Positions 37,349 to 48,885 of a DNA stretch of 64,000 nucleotides are shown one piece after another. Source of the stretch: Odobenus rosmarus divergens (lineage: Eukaryota; Chordata; Mammalia; Carnivora; Odobenidae); assembly GCF_000321225.1 (NCBI RefSeq), contig NW_004451649.1, forward strand, positions 921,572-985,571, given 5' to 3'. The position numbers were made by a program, and so were the translations under genes. The first letter of the stretch is position 1. Each line of letters opens with the position of its first letter. The notes beneath the pieces were generated by a model. The model had not been told where the DNA came from. It worked only from the letters and a program-made list of their open reading frames with translations, and searched no databases.

Positions 37349-38667
37349 ATGCATACTATGGAGTATTTTCTTCCACAATTAAAATTACTAAAGCGCATGT
37401 CCTAACAGTGCTGTATATTCACTAAGTATTTTATATAAGACCACTGTGTCTATATTACCTTGAGTAAGACTAAGTTTTGAGGAAGTCATTACCAGCCAAG
37501 ATGACAAATATTCATAATACATTTTAGGTTTAGGACTATTAGAGCAAGATTAGTAAAATCAGAAACTATGCTGTTAAGTAGGACTTATGATTTTGGACTA
37601 GTCCTTTCTGTTCTCTACATGTCATTCAACATATATTTATGAAGTATGTCCTATGTACCTGGCATTATGGCAGACAGTAAAAATAAAATATCAATATAAA
37701 GAGAGATGGTCCTTATCCTCATAGGATGTATGTTATAGAGAGTAGATTTTTAAATAAATATGACATGTTGAAGGAGAACTTAAATGTAGTTCTTCCGTTG
37801 ATAACTGGTACCCCAAATGAAAGACAAAAAGATGCTAAGTTGCTGATATGATAAGGTCTCCAAAATTTGGTGCTAGGGTTCTCTCTGTAGAAACAGAATT
37901 TGACCTACTATAAATAATTACAGCCTCCCCACTGCCACCTTTTCTTCCATTCGATAGGGGAATGATGGGTTTAGAGAAAGATGGGGCTGGAGAAGTCTGT
38001 GGTCCCAGTGTTTAAATTTGGCAGAAATATGTGAGTTTTCCATTGGCAGAAACTTGTGCAAGCAGTAAATGGACTGGAGCTGCTTTGCCGGTACCCAACA
38101 TGAAAAAGCTGCCTATTGGGAATAAGAAAGTTCTATGAATGGAGTGTTATTTAAGTTGACATTTGAAGGAGAGCTAGAGATTAGTCAGAATTGTGGGAAA
38201 AGTGTGTGAAAAAAATGTCCCTATTTTAAGGTCTAGAAAGAAGAGAGACATTGACCTATTTGAGAAATGAATGAATTTCCTAATGAGTATAAAGTACAAG
38301 GCAGCAGAAGTGGTGAAAAAAAAAAAATACAGAGGGACAGATAATAGAGGGCCTTCTAAGCCACGCAGACTTTAAACTTTGTCCAAAGGGTAGTCAGAAG
38401 GCCTCAATGGATTTGTAAGAGGACCACACTGGGATCTAAGTACAGAGTTAAGTCATCCAGACTACTGCCGGGTGGGGAATGGAGTTTGAGTAGAAAATGG
38501 GATGATTAATTAGGAGAGTAGTGTTATAATCCATGAAAGTGTGGATGAATCTGCTAGAGGGTTTCTACAGCTCTGGGTGGAATTAATAATGGAGGAGACC
38601 CAGGGCTAGGCTAACCTATTATAAGCCTCAGTGGTGGATTTCACAGGCATGAGTGTATAAATATACT

Positions 38668-38805
38668 GACTTAGAAGAATAATCATGGATACTGGCGTTT
38701 TCTCTTTATGGATAGAATACCAAATGAATGTTTGAATATAATTAAAATAGTATTTCAAATAATAAAGCTACTAATTATTGTTTAAGTCTGCATTCTGTCA
38801 ATACC
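38668..38805 (+). repeat. Direct repeat pair 1, copy A
   Basis: This segment is repeated in the same orientation at about 39804-39940, at roughly 80% identity by eye. Shared blocks: 'aatagtattt', 'aataataaag', 'ctaattattg' and 'gtcaatac'. It is either a local duplication or two members of a repeat I do not recognise. Confidence 0.7.
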
Positions 38806-39529
38806 AAGTTGAAGGAAGGGAGCTCTCTCCCAATCTCCAAATAAAATACAGAAAATAACCATTCCCCTGTCATAGGTATGTAATGAGGATTAAATGGATG
38901 ATTACATATTCAGGTTTAGCACAAAGCTTGGCATACAAGTAGTGGCCGACAGGCATCAATATAGTAAATGAGAAAACAAAAATACATTGTATGACTCCTC
39001 AGCTTTTTGCTTGCCCTCTGTAATCACCCCGTTTAGGATTCTTATTTGTCCAGAACCTCTGAAAGTGGCTGCGTTCCCTAGTGGCCAAACTCTGAGCCCT
39101 TCAATTACAGGCTATTTCTTTTTCGTGGGTAGGTTCTATACCTGAGCATTTCCTCACCAGGAGAGCAGAACACTCCTCTCTACCCTATCCAGAATGATTT
39201 CGTCAAAAGAAATTCTGTTCTGAAGGCTTTTATTAATCAAGGATTAAATCCCTCTTTTACTTGTTGTATTTGTATTTGATTAGTGCACCATTCTCTTTAC
39301 ATTATGAAATGAATGTCTAAAGATGGAGAAAGTGTTTTGTTTTGCTTTTGTTTTTTTCAGTTTCTAGCAGGCTACACTAACATCTAAAATGTCTCTAATT
39401 TAGCCAAAGTTTACGTTTGTAGATTTTCAAGGTTTTTCTTCTATATCCACTGCATTTTCATGATATGAAATATTTCACAGGCGAACATCAAGGCCAAGAC
39501 AAAGTTTTTGCAAGATTTACTGTATTTCT

Positions 39530-39760
39530 TTTGTGATAGGCATTATAAGCATTCACTATGCACCAGAAATAGGTAGGCTTTTTTGTACATTTTGTTTCAT
39601 TTCATTGGCATGATAAATGTGTGACATAGATAACAATCATATTTACATTTTAAAGGCCAAGAAACTAAGGTTTATCGAGATGAATAACTTGAGATCTAGG
39701 TGTAGAAGGCAGGTCTAACACATTTTAAAGCCTTGGTTCTTTTATCTACACTGTTCTGCA
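39530..39760 (+). mobile_element. MIR-like remnant
   Basis: 'cactatgcaccagaaatagg', 'aaaggccaagaaactaaggt' and 'taacttgagatctaggtgta' follow the MIR pattern of size-range, 'gaaactgaggc' and 'taacttgcc' blocks. It is strongly diverged. Confidence 0.6.
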
Positions 39761-39803
39761 ATCCTCTAGGTGGGATTCACGTGTATGATTGCATAACTAT
39801 GGT

Positions 39804-39940
39804 CACTTAAAGAATTATTGTGGATACTGACATTGCCCTTTCAAGAATGGAATACTAACACGTGTTTAAATGTAATGAAAATAGTATTTTGAATAATAAA
39901 GTTACTAATTATTGCATAAGTCTGCCTTTTGTCAATACAA
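39804..39940 (+). repeat. Direct repeat pair 1, copy B
   Basis: Partner of the segment at 38668-38805, offset by about 1.14 kb. It carries 'tggatactga', 'aatagtattttgaataataa' and 'tactaattattgcataagtc' in the same order. Confidence 0.7.
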
Positions 39941-41576
39941 ACTATAAAAGATTCATTTAACCATTCAGCAAGTGCTTACCCTCTGCAAAACACTAGGTGA
40001 GGAATTACGGAAATCCAGATGTATGTTCCTGTTCTTAAGTATCTTATGATATGATACAGGAGACAATCATTCATTCAAGTATATCAGGCAAAAAGAAATA
40101 AGTGCATGGATCACTAAGGTGCTGAAACCTGCAAAATGAATCATGAGTAGGTCCACCTGGAGGGAAGGGTTTCTGTACTTCAGAGGTTTCAAACTCAAAT
40201 ATTAACAAGTTCCAGTCAGTCCAAAGCACTAAGGAAAGGTAGGTGTGGGCAGTGAGAAGTGGAAACTGGAAGGTCCTACCTAAAGATAGCAGCACCTATT
40301 CAGGTCCACTCTGTCGGCGGAAGGCTGGGCCAGACTTCCAAACCATCTGATATTATAGGATGATCCCCCACATCCAGATATTCGTGTATAATCTTCCAAT
40401 ATTTCAACATTTGGATATAATTCAATTTATTTTCCAAAAATGTAAGAGTGATCCAATAATAGTTGAAGGAAATATGCAGCCCCCAAGTCAATACAGAAGC
40501 ACTTAGACTTGAAGGCTGGCTAATTTCATCCAGCAGGGAGAGAGAGAGAGATTCTATTTCTAGCACTGTAGCTTTAGCTGTGGCCAGATAACATTCTGGA
40601 GGATTAGATCCTCGGACTACTTTTTTCCAGTTCTAAACATTTGAACACACAACCATTTCAAAAGCTTGCAGATAAAGTGGCTCCCAATCTAAATCAAAAG
40701 TTCTAGAAGGTCTCAAGTTCAAGGTGTTGGGAAGTTGGGACCCGTGCTGGAGAAACATGTCTATCTGGTTAATAGTATCAGTGAAAGATGGTGGATGTGG
40801 CAGAAACAAAACTCTGAAAATTTCCCCAGAGTGAAGGATCTATTTTCATAATTTTGATATATTACTAAATATTAAATGTTTCTGAGAATGAAAACGATAT
40901 TGACATTTAAGGATGAAGTATACTTTTTCATTATCAAATGTCCTAATTAGTTTATAGGTAAAAGCTTTTTAAAAAGGCCAAAAAAGTAGTTATGGGATTC
41001 TGAAATGAAAAAATAATTGTACTTGCTTGTACGAGCTTGTGAAATATATTTGAATATCTTTAACAATTTTACTGATATGCATTTAAAATATTTACTTCAA
41101 TAAAGTATGTGTCCGCTTACTTACAAAGCGAGTTGGAATTCCAGACTTCAGAAAGATCTAAATTATGCAGTGTGCAAAATGGATTATAAATGTCTTATTG
41201 CTGTTGCTAAAGAAGACATTTTTTTTTAGCTTTTGTAAAAAGCAAAATTAATATTTTTATAAGAATCTTCATCTCAAGTACTATTGGGTATCATCAAACA
41301 TAAAAGTCAGACTATTTTGACTAAGTTTCACTTTCACTTTCTGCTTTTTTCTTGTCATGATAAATTGGTTTTGGGGGCAAAGTAATTGGTTTGTTACTTA
41401 ATATTACAGTGCTTTAACTAGTTGAAAATTTTCTATAATGAAGAAACCATTGATGATCTCAAGTCCTATGAAGTGTGGCTTTCAGAACATAGATCGTTAA
41501 GGAATATATACTATAATTAGATTCACTTTTAACTCTACATGATTAAAAATATGTCGTTTAGTGTTGTTCTGGTTTT

Positions 41577-41783
41577 AAAAGATTTGTTTATTTTAGAGAG
41601 AGAGAGAGAGCAAGTGTGAGCAGGGGTAGGGAGGGAAGCAGAGGGAGAGGGAAAGAGAATCTCAAGCAGACTCCCCGTTGAGTGTGGAGTCAGACATGGG
41701 TCTTAATCTCACGACCCCAAGATCATAACCTGACCTGAAATCACGAGTTGGATGCTTAACCAACCAAGCCACCCAGGCACACC
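41577..41783 (-). mobile_element. Old CAN SINE, antisense
   Basis: The reversed SINE has a GA repeat, 'cagactccccgttgagtgtg', 'aagatcataacctgacctga' and 'aagccacccaggcacacc'. It is more diverged than the other copies and has no clear flank duplication. Confidence 0.9.
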
Positions 41784-42681
41784 AGTATTTTTTTTTTTTA
41801 ATTCTGATATCTTTCTTCTAAAAAAGGAAAAAAATAAGAGCTCGGGAGGGAGGTGGCAGTTCTGAATTATAAAGCATCATGTAAAGATAATTCAGTACAC
41901 CAAAAGATAAATGGACTGATTGATATTCAGTGTTGTTACTAAGGTTTAATTTTACTCTTGCTGTATTATTACTTGAAACTATAATTCTCCACTTCTAAGA
42001 GTTAGTAGCATAAATTAAACCCACTGATCACTCAGATTGCTTTTTCTATAGTTAAATCCTGCTGTATTGTGAAAATGACTTATTCATGAAAATTATCTTT
42101 TGTTACCCAAGAAAAAAAAAAATTCCTACCATCCGCTCCACTCCATGCCGGAACTGTGAAATCAAATCAGAGAAACAGCAAGCTGGAACTTCAGAAAAAT
42201 GTATCTCCTAGTTGGCTTGTATAGTCTAATTTTGGAAAATTTTGCATCTATTCAGCAGCTCTATCCTCTATCTTTTGGGGTAAAGTGGAAAAAGATGTTT
42301 TCAAGCCATCATTTGTAGATTGACTTTTATCATTTCTTCTGTAAGGAACTAACAATTTCATTGGTCCTGAAAGCAGGATGCACAACTGAAAGCATTTTTC
42401 AGGAGTGAAATATCCCAAACATCTCATTCATGGTTGAAGAAAATGGGGGAAGGGACACGTTAAAGCAGTGAGATGTGAAGGACGAGCGGTAGGCCTGCCT
42501 GTCACCGAGGCTGATAGCTTGACCATGGTTGTACATCATCTCCCCTTCATTGATTCATAAAGCCCAGCTCAGCTGAAATGCAAACATGCGGCATGACACA
42601 TTTATTTTTCACCTTCAGTCCTGATAGTTTGGGGCTTCCTGTGCATCATTAAATTGTTTCATTTCCCTATGTTCACCACAG

Positions 42682-42963
42682 ATGTGCTGCCGCCAGTTCC
42701 AGGCCAAGGGGATAAAACAGCAACAATGCTCTCAGATGGAGCTATTTATAGCAGCATTGACTTCACGACCAAAACCACTTACAACAGTTCCAGCCAAATA
42801 ACACAGGCCACCCCATATGCCACCACACAGATCTTGCATTCCAATAGCATTCACGAATTGGCTGTCGATCTGCCTGATCCACAATGGAAAAGCTCCATTC
42901 AGCAAAAAACAGACCTGATGGGATTTGGATATTCTCTACCTGATCAGAACAAAGGTAACAATG
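42682..42963 (+). CDS. ROBO2: ROBO2 exon: CC0/CC1 tyrosine motifs of the tail
   Basis: This 282-nt exon encodes DVLPPVPGQGDKTATMLSDG, AIYSSIDFTTKTTYNSSSQI, TQATPYATTQILHSNSIHEL, AVDLPDPQWKSSIQQKTDLM and GFGYSLPDQNKGNN. It carries the conserved tyrosine block IYSSIDF (usually called CC0) and PYATTQI (CC1). In the Robo family these are phosphorylation targets of Abl kinase, and CC1 is also a netrin-receptor interaction site. The acceptor is TTCACCACAG. Two donors nine bases apart are present: GTAACA at 42955 and the stronger GTGAGT at 42964. Both leave phase 1, and the upstream one would drop Gly-Asn-Asn. Confidence 0.97.
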
Positions 42964-43362
42964 GTGAGTCAGGGTCTTACACCCCGAGGAGTCCTTTTCA
43001 TATCATTTGTGCATGGGATAGAAATTAGTATTTGTTGTTCAGTTTAGTGACTCATTACCAGGTTTGCTACCTAAGCGAAAAAAATATCCTCGGCATGTAT
43101 TCAGTACCTTGCGCAATCCCTCCCACCGCCACCACCACCGTCACTGCCACCACACACCAACACCAGTCGGTTCCATTCTTTTAGCTCTTTTTCAATAGAG
43201 TGGTCAGTAATCCATCTCAACTTCCATTAGGCAGGAGAGACGGAACATTCCTCCACTGTTCCACGACATCTGCTTCTGAGTTGCTAACTGCATGTTCTGC
43301 ATGGGCTTGTGCTGTGAACTAATCACATGATGCCACTATGACCTCTGCCCTTTAACCCTTAG
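42964..43362 (+). other. ROBO2: Short ROBO2 intron before a cassette exon
   Basis: A 399-nt intron holding a CCACCACC-type stretch near 43120-43160 and no other recognisable repeat. It ends CTTTAACCCTTAG, a mediocre acceptor. Confidence 0.75.
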
Positions 43363-43488
43363 CCTTACTTTACATCCCTGACTACCGATTGGCTGAGGGA
43401 TTGTCTAATAGAATGCCACACAACCAGTCACAGGATTTCAGCACCACCAGCTCTCACAACAGCTCAGAGAGGAGTGGCAGTCTCTCAG
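43363..43488 (+). CDS. ROBO2: ROBO2 cassette (alternative) exon, 42 codons
   Basis: This 126-nt segment keeps phase 1 on both sides and adds ALLYIPDYRLAEGLSNRMPH, NQSQDFSTTSSHNSSERSGS and LS between GNN and GKGGKKKK. DYRLAEGLSNRMPHNQSQDF is strongly protein-like and matches the alternative tail segment I recall in Robo1/Robo2 isoforms. The acceptor (CCCTTAG) and donor (GTTGGT) are both weak, as expected for an optional exon. Ser/Thr richness (STTSSHNSSERSGSLS) suggests a phosphorylation-prone insert between CC1 and CC2. It has no Met start of its own and is easily missed by frame searches. Confidence 0.85.
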
Positions 43489-45021
43489 GTTGGTCTCATC
43501 ACAGTAAGGAGAAATATTTGTTTGTCACCAGCATATGACCTGTGTTCCTAACAACCGTGAAGAAATACTGAATCACAACTCACTGTCAGGCATTTATCTT
43601 TCAGATGACAATAGCAGTGTATTCTAATGAAATCATGCTTTGGGAAGGGGGGAATAAAAATCCCTGTCAATCTTTATGTACTAAGTGTACAGCACCATAT
43701 TTACTGAAAAATAGTGTCATTTTCCTAAATATTATTTAGGAAAGAGCAGATGAGTTTTATCCACCTTGAGCCCTACCTAAGAGCCAAGAGGACTTTATAA
43801 GGAAAAGATCATACAGGAAAGTCAACTCTATGACGTGGACAGCAAATGATGAATTCAGCTAAAATGCAGATTATTTGGGACATTTTTCATAATAATTGGA
43901 TTCCAGGGATGTGACTTTCTATTTTTGGACAATCTTTCCAAAATATTATGCGATAGGATTTATTATCTATTGAATGATATTTAGTGTAAGGTGCTGCTAC
44001 CATGCTAACCAAGAATGCTAATATCAGACATTATTCTTCACACTTAATTTCCAAAAAAATTATAATCTATATATGGATAATTCTTTTATGCTGTAGATAT
44101 TAATATATATTTGAGATATATCAGCCAAACCTACCATCTGTAATGTAGGTTTTGTATAGCACATAATCAGGACAGATTTTTACTGGACAGAAATATATGC
44201 CTATTATAATGAATAGCACTGACAGCCTTCAGGCTCAAGGATCCTCACCTCTAAAATAAGGAGGTCGTAGTAGACACACTCTACCTTCCAACCATAACAT
44301 GTACATCGTGTGACTGATGACTTGATCTGCACATTTCTAATTGATTCCATGACCTTATTGGCTTATTTTTTCATATTAATGATATGCCATTTGTTTTTAT
44401 GATCTACAAGTTCCTGGTAAAGTATTATAGTGTATTGTGATATGTCACAGGCTTCTAGGCCATAAAGAGTTAACTCTTCTACATCATTAGGGTAACATTT
44501 ATTAAATGACTTTTCCTCAGGAGATAGAACCCTTTCAGTCTGAAATGTTAATGCTCTCTCTTCCCTCCAAAATGAGCCATTTGCTCTTCTTACCTATTGG
44601 TAGAATTAGATACATTATAGAATCCAGAAAATTTTAAACATCTGTTATGAATTTAAACTGGCTTAATAATATAGGGGGATATTTTGAATAACCTTATATG
44701 TTATTTATACTGTCATTTATTTATAATGAGTCCCACAGTTGTACTGAATGATTAAAAAGTAATGTATCCTAGGCCTATTCCATTCAAGATATGTAAAGTC
44801 CCAAGCAATATACATATTTTAAAAATCTATATATTTTAAGCCATGAATTACATAAGACCTTTTGTGAATCCTTCATTAAGTATTCTGTATATGTTGATTG
44901 ACACTTTTTAAAAAGTTACCTTTTGAGTAATTGTAAGCAGAACATGATTCACAATAGTGCTTACTGCTTTTTTTAATCCATTAATCTCCTGACTGACATT
45001 TATATATATCTATGAATTATA

Positions 45022-45156
45022 TTAACTACTTCATCTACATTTGAATACAAAATTACTTAAATTGGTAATAGAAAGCATTCTTTAGGAAGTGAGAGTGAAG
45101 TGATTATTCCCTTTTAGTTTAGTCCAATTGAGTTTAAAATCAGAAATTTGCTTCAT
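45022..45156 (+). repeat. Direct repeat pair 2, copy A
   Basis: About 135 bp beginning ttaactacttcatctacatt. It is repeated at 46187-46320 in the same orientation at about 90% identity by eye. The block 'gtgattattcccttttagtt' is identical in both. Confidence 0.85.
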
Positions 45157-45451
45157 TTTTATAATCATAGATTTTTTTTCTAAGGCTTAAACTTAAGATT
45201 GAACTGCCCAATGGATATCTAATCATATATTATAAAATCTTCTTAATTTGTGCACAATAATGAAGTCAATTCAAAGTAATCACAATAATAAAGAAAGTTG
45301 GACATTTCTGAATTATTTCAGTGAATTTATCATCCTCTTTGAAAGGCTTTTATAATTTATTCCATGCATAAGTTCTGAGCAGTGTGTTGAAAATGCAACC
45401 ACTAAAAAAAAAAAAACCTCAGATCTCTCAAAAACTATATGCAATCATAAT

Positions 45452-45469
45452 TATATATATATATATATG
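45452..45469 (+). repeat. (TA)n microsatellite
   Basis: About nine TA units. Confidence 0.9.
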
Positions 45470-46186
45470 TAGCATGATATCAGTAGTGATAATGAAATAT
45501 TTTTACACACCAGTATTTTTTTGAAATGCAGTATGTGTTTAACTGACTTGAAAATGATATTTTTATAATTTTCTATACATAGAAGTTGTTCAGCATAAAT
45601 AAGTGTCAATTTAAATATTTACATTTTGAGTTGAAGAGAAATGGGTCAGATATGTTTGCCAGTCTTCAAAATATGTTCCCTTAAAGCATAATGCAGGCAG
45701 TTCTTCCCTTAAAATGCTTGGGGATCTTTGGTTGCAAGTAACAACAACAGACTGGCTCACTTAGCTCAAGGTATAGATCTTAGATAAACATTTTATTTTG
45801 TTAACTTCTGTTGTATGCCCACCACCATGCTCAGAACCCACCTCTTAGGTCAGTGCTAAGAGTGGACAAAGCATATCGATTCATAGTCCTACCAGGACAC
45901 CCCACAATGACAGAGCAGAAATTTCCCAAAGAGGGGAAAGTGGGCATTGGAGGAAAAACTTACAAATTCCATCCATGAATCAGCTTTGTTTCCCCAATTC
46001 ATTTTTAAATCTGATATTTGAAGAGTTGATAATGCCTTTTTTGACCTTCAACAAGAACTTCAACAGTTGGGTTCAGAGCTCCAGAAATAGTCATTTCTAG
46101 TAAAGCTGCTGCATTAATTTTTTTTCCTCTTACTGTGTGAATATGGACCACATAACATTTAGAAAGAACCTCTGTTTTCTCATCTG

Positions 46187-46320
46187 TTAACTACTTCATC
46201 TACATTTGAATACAATATTACTTAAATTGGAGATGGAAAGCATTCTTTGGGAGGGGAGATTGAAGTGATTATTCCCTTTTAGTTTAGTCCAACTGAGTTT
46301 AATATTACAGAATTTGCTTT
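46187..46320 (+). repeat. Direct repeat pair 2, copy B
   Basis: Partner of 45022-45156, offset 1165 bp. It shares ttaactacttcatctacatt, 'attacttaaattgg', 'gaaagcattcttt' and 'gtgattattcccttttagtt'. Confidence 0.85.
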
Positions 46321-46744
46321 ATGGAGATGTAAGAACTTCCCTATTTGTATCATTCAGTTCTGGTGGTGATCATATAACATTTCTAAAGTGAAGAGTGAAG
46401 AAAACATTGTACACTTATAATTATACAAGGAGTAAAGGATGCACAACTAGAGGAAAAGCCAGTAAGGACACACAGCCCAGCCCATTCCTCTTTTAATTAT
46501 TGAAATACAGTTCTGAAACTGCACGAAAGATATGATCCTGGTTTGTGATTTTGATGAATGATCAGGAAACAAAGGATTAAGGCTCATCTATCTTAAACGT
46601 AAAAGTTATAGACTTCTCTTCAAGCAGGTTTATTATTTTTATTCCGAGAATCAGACTATTTCTGGGATACTCACTGGGGTTGGAGAAGTCTCGCTTGACA
46701 AAGCTGTAGAAATGGGTAGAACCATGTTTGCTCTAAGATAGAGA

Positions 46745-46970
46745 AAATGGGAAAGAGTAATAATGACTGGCATTTATTGAGATCTCTGTACAAGCTGAGC
46801 CCTCTCCATGCTTTATCTCATTTAATCCTCAAAATACTGCAAAGATATAGGAGCTTTATATCTGTTTTACCTGTGTGGAAATTGAAGGGATATCTACCAA
46901 GTAACTTACCAAGTAAGTGAGAAACTAGTCTTCAAACCCAGATTAAGCTCTTATCCTTGAAGCAGAAGAT
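46745..46970 (-). mobile_element. MIR element
   Basis: 'tggcatttattgag', 'tttatctcatttaatcctca', 'tgtggaaattgaaggg' and 'taacttaccaagtaagtgag' follow the reverse MIR consensus ('atctcatttaatcctcacaa ... gaaactgaggc'). Confidence 0.8.
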
Positions 46971-48312
46971 ACCTGCTCTTCTTTCTCTTAATACCTCTCC
47001 TACTGCCAGATGGGAAGTGAAAGGAAGGGTGGAAGCATTTTGTCTGTAAGGGAGCTATTTTAAATATGTGTGTTTATGTGCACATGACCTAGACGACAGA
47101 CATAATTCCATACTTGGCAACAGTGTCTATGTCCAGTTGAGCAGTTTCATCACTTTCTGGCACTCAAATAAGTTACTACTAAATGACATAATTTTCTGAG
47201 TTGGCTGATGCAGATTAGTAATTGGCAGAAGAAAGGAGATGAGACTTCTAGTAATATCTCTATGGATGGCCCTGCTGCAAGTATTCGATGCTCACAACCT
47301 GCAGTGCCAGAAAGATGAAGTCCCAGGGTTCTGTACCATTTTTGGGAAAGACAACTACAGGCCATAATGGGAATGAAGGAAGCTGCTTGGGTCCCATGGA
47401 AACAAAATCCTTTGTTATGCTGTTGGAGAAGCGCTCATTCTTGCAATTACCTGTGGTCCATTTAGGAAGAAACTTGATTTACCTAAATTTTGGAAGAGTG
47501 AAAAGTATGGCACTGTACAAGTGATGAATTTAATTTTTATATTTCATTAAGCACCAGTAATTCCAGATTTGGCTCATATCTGCCAAATTATTTTTTGCTC
47601 GTGTTTTGTGCATGAATTCATTGGTATTAACAATAGTACTGAAACTGATCACTGCATTTCCATTAATTATCCTGCTCTTTTTGGAATTTTAGGAAATGTT
47701 ATGCTTAAAACATCTGGGAACTACTCTCACTATAGGCAAAAATAATCTGCCATTCATTAGTTTAAAATTCTATAAAACTTATCATTGTGAAAGATTTACA
47801 AGTATCCAGATTATAGTTGATTGATTTTTATCAGTCACTTTTGAGAGAAAACTGTGCTCTCTTGGATTAATTAAATTGAGTAAATTCTAATGGAGAAGTT
47901 TCGTCTGTATCCTTAGACACTGCCTTTTCCACTGAGAGAGATTATGCAAAAGAGCATTATAAACGTACTAAAATCTGACATTTGAAAGAATTTGTTATGG
48001 CCCATTATTTCATCTAACAATGAAAATGTAGAGGCAGCAGACGTGAATAAATCAATCAGTGTGCTTTTGCTGCAGAAGCCATGTTTTTGGTTTATTCATC
48101 ACTGTAGTTAATGCATTGGGAAAATATATATATATAATTTTGAGCGATTTATAAAAACGTTTTTCTGATTATACCATCTCATTGTTTATAGCTTTTAACA
48201 AATGTAATATACTGATTGTGGTGTTTTGAAAACATAAATACATCTTCCCATCTGATGTACTCTGTTTCTACTGATGTTTGGTGTATCTGAATAAATGCAT
48301 TATTACTTTCAG

Positions 48313-48469
48313 GTGGGAAAGGTGGAAAAAAGAAGAAAAATAAAAACTCTTCTAAACCACAGAAAAACAATGGATCGACCTGGGCCAATGTTCCTCTACC
48401 TCCTCCCCCAGTCCAGCCCCTTCCTGGTACAGAGCTGGAACACTATTCAGTGGAACAGCAAGAAAATGG
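48313..48469 (+). CDS. ROBO2: ROBO2 exon: lysine-rich patch and CC2 (LPPPP) motif
   Basis: This 157-nt exon encodes GKGGKKKKNKNSSKPQKNNG, STWANVPLPPPPVQPLPGTE and LEHYSVEQQEN plus two bases of Gly. PLPPPPVQPLP is the CC2 motif, known in Robo proteins to bind the EVH1 domain of Ena/VASP and to help recruit Slit-Robo GAP. The KKKKNKNSSK patch is strongly basic. The acceptor is TATTACTTTCAG and the donor GTAAAA is weak. The exon ends in phase 2, fitting both the normal next exon at 59128 and the candidate alternative exon at 53543. I recall Ala where this sequence has Ser in HYSVEQQ. Confidence 0.97.
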
Positions 48470-48862
48470 GTAAAACTCTTTTCCATACCAATGAAATGCC
48501 CAGGGCTCTCCTCTTCTCTCTCTTTTGTGCTTTTTTGTCTTTATCTGGTGTTCTCTTACTGTTTTACCTGTCCCCTTCCCAGCCCATTCATTGCCCTCCC
48601 CCGGCGCCCTTTTTGTTGTTTGCACCGTCTATGTATTTTTGCTGATAAATACAACACAGCACATATTGAGAACCTGGAATCCTCGGCTGTCAAGTGCCTT
48701 ATATTATTTGCAATCATGATAATGCAGCCTCCATTTATAATATTGCTTGTTAGTTTGAAAGCGAGTACCCACCGCTCCGTGAACTAAAGAGCCACTCCTG
48801 AGCGGGGCTGAAAAGGAAATTAAAATAACCTTCTTCATCATCTCTCATGGTTTTCTAATGAC

Positions 48863-48885
48863 TTGGTGTCTGGCCGCAGGTGAGC
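48863..48885 (+). promoter_or_regulatory. ROBO2: Possible recursive splice site (CAG|GTGAGC)
   Basis: Within the intron, 'ggtgtctggccgcag' abuts 'gtgagc', placing an acceptor directly before a near-consensus donor (junction 48879/48880). Recursive splicing is known in long neuronal genes, as I recall including ROBO2. The pyrimidine tract here is poor, so this is a weak candidate. Confidence 0.2.

Larger units (their letters stand above)
37080..42681 (+). other. ROBO2: ROBO2 intron, 5.6 kb
   Basis: The intron runs from GTAAGT to CACCACAG. It contains a recent sense SINE, an older antisense SINE near 41.6 kb, a MIR and a pair of diverged direct repeats. Old L2/MIR-class remnants may lie near 37.63-37.77 and 39.96-40.08 kb. 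I see nothing else recognisable in 40.1-41.5 and 41.8-42.65 kb. Confidence 0.85.
43489..48312 (+). other. ROBO2: ROBO2 intron, 4.8 kb
   Basis: The intron runs from GTTGGT to ACTTTCAG. It contains a TA repeat, a MIR and a local direct duplication (45.0/46.2 kb). A degenerate repeat may lie at 45.70-45.99 kb, family not assigned. The stretches 43.5-45.0 and 47.0-48.3 kb show no recognisable repeat. Confidence 0.85.

Noticed and set aside
48295..48645. Overlapping open frames across the CC2 exon and its intron
   Set aside because: They are out-of-frame shadows of the ROBO2 exon at 48313-48469 plus intron read-through.
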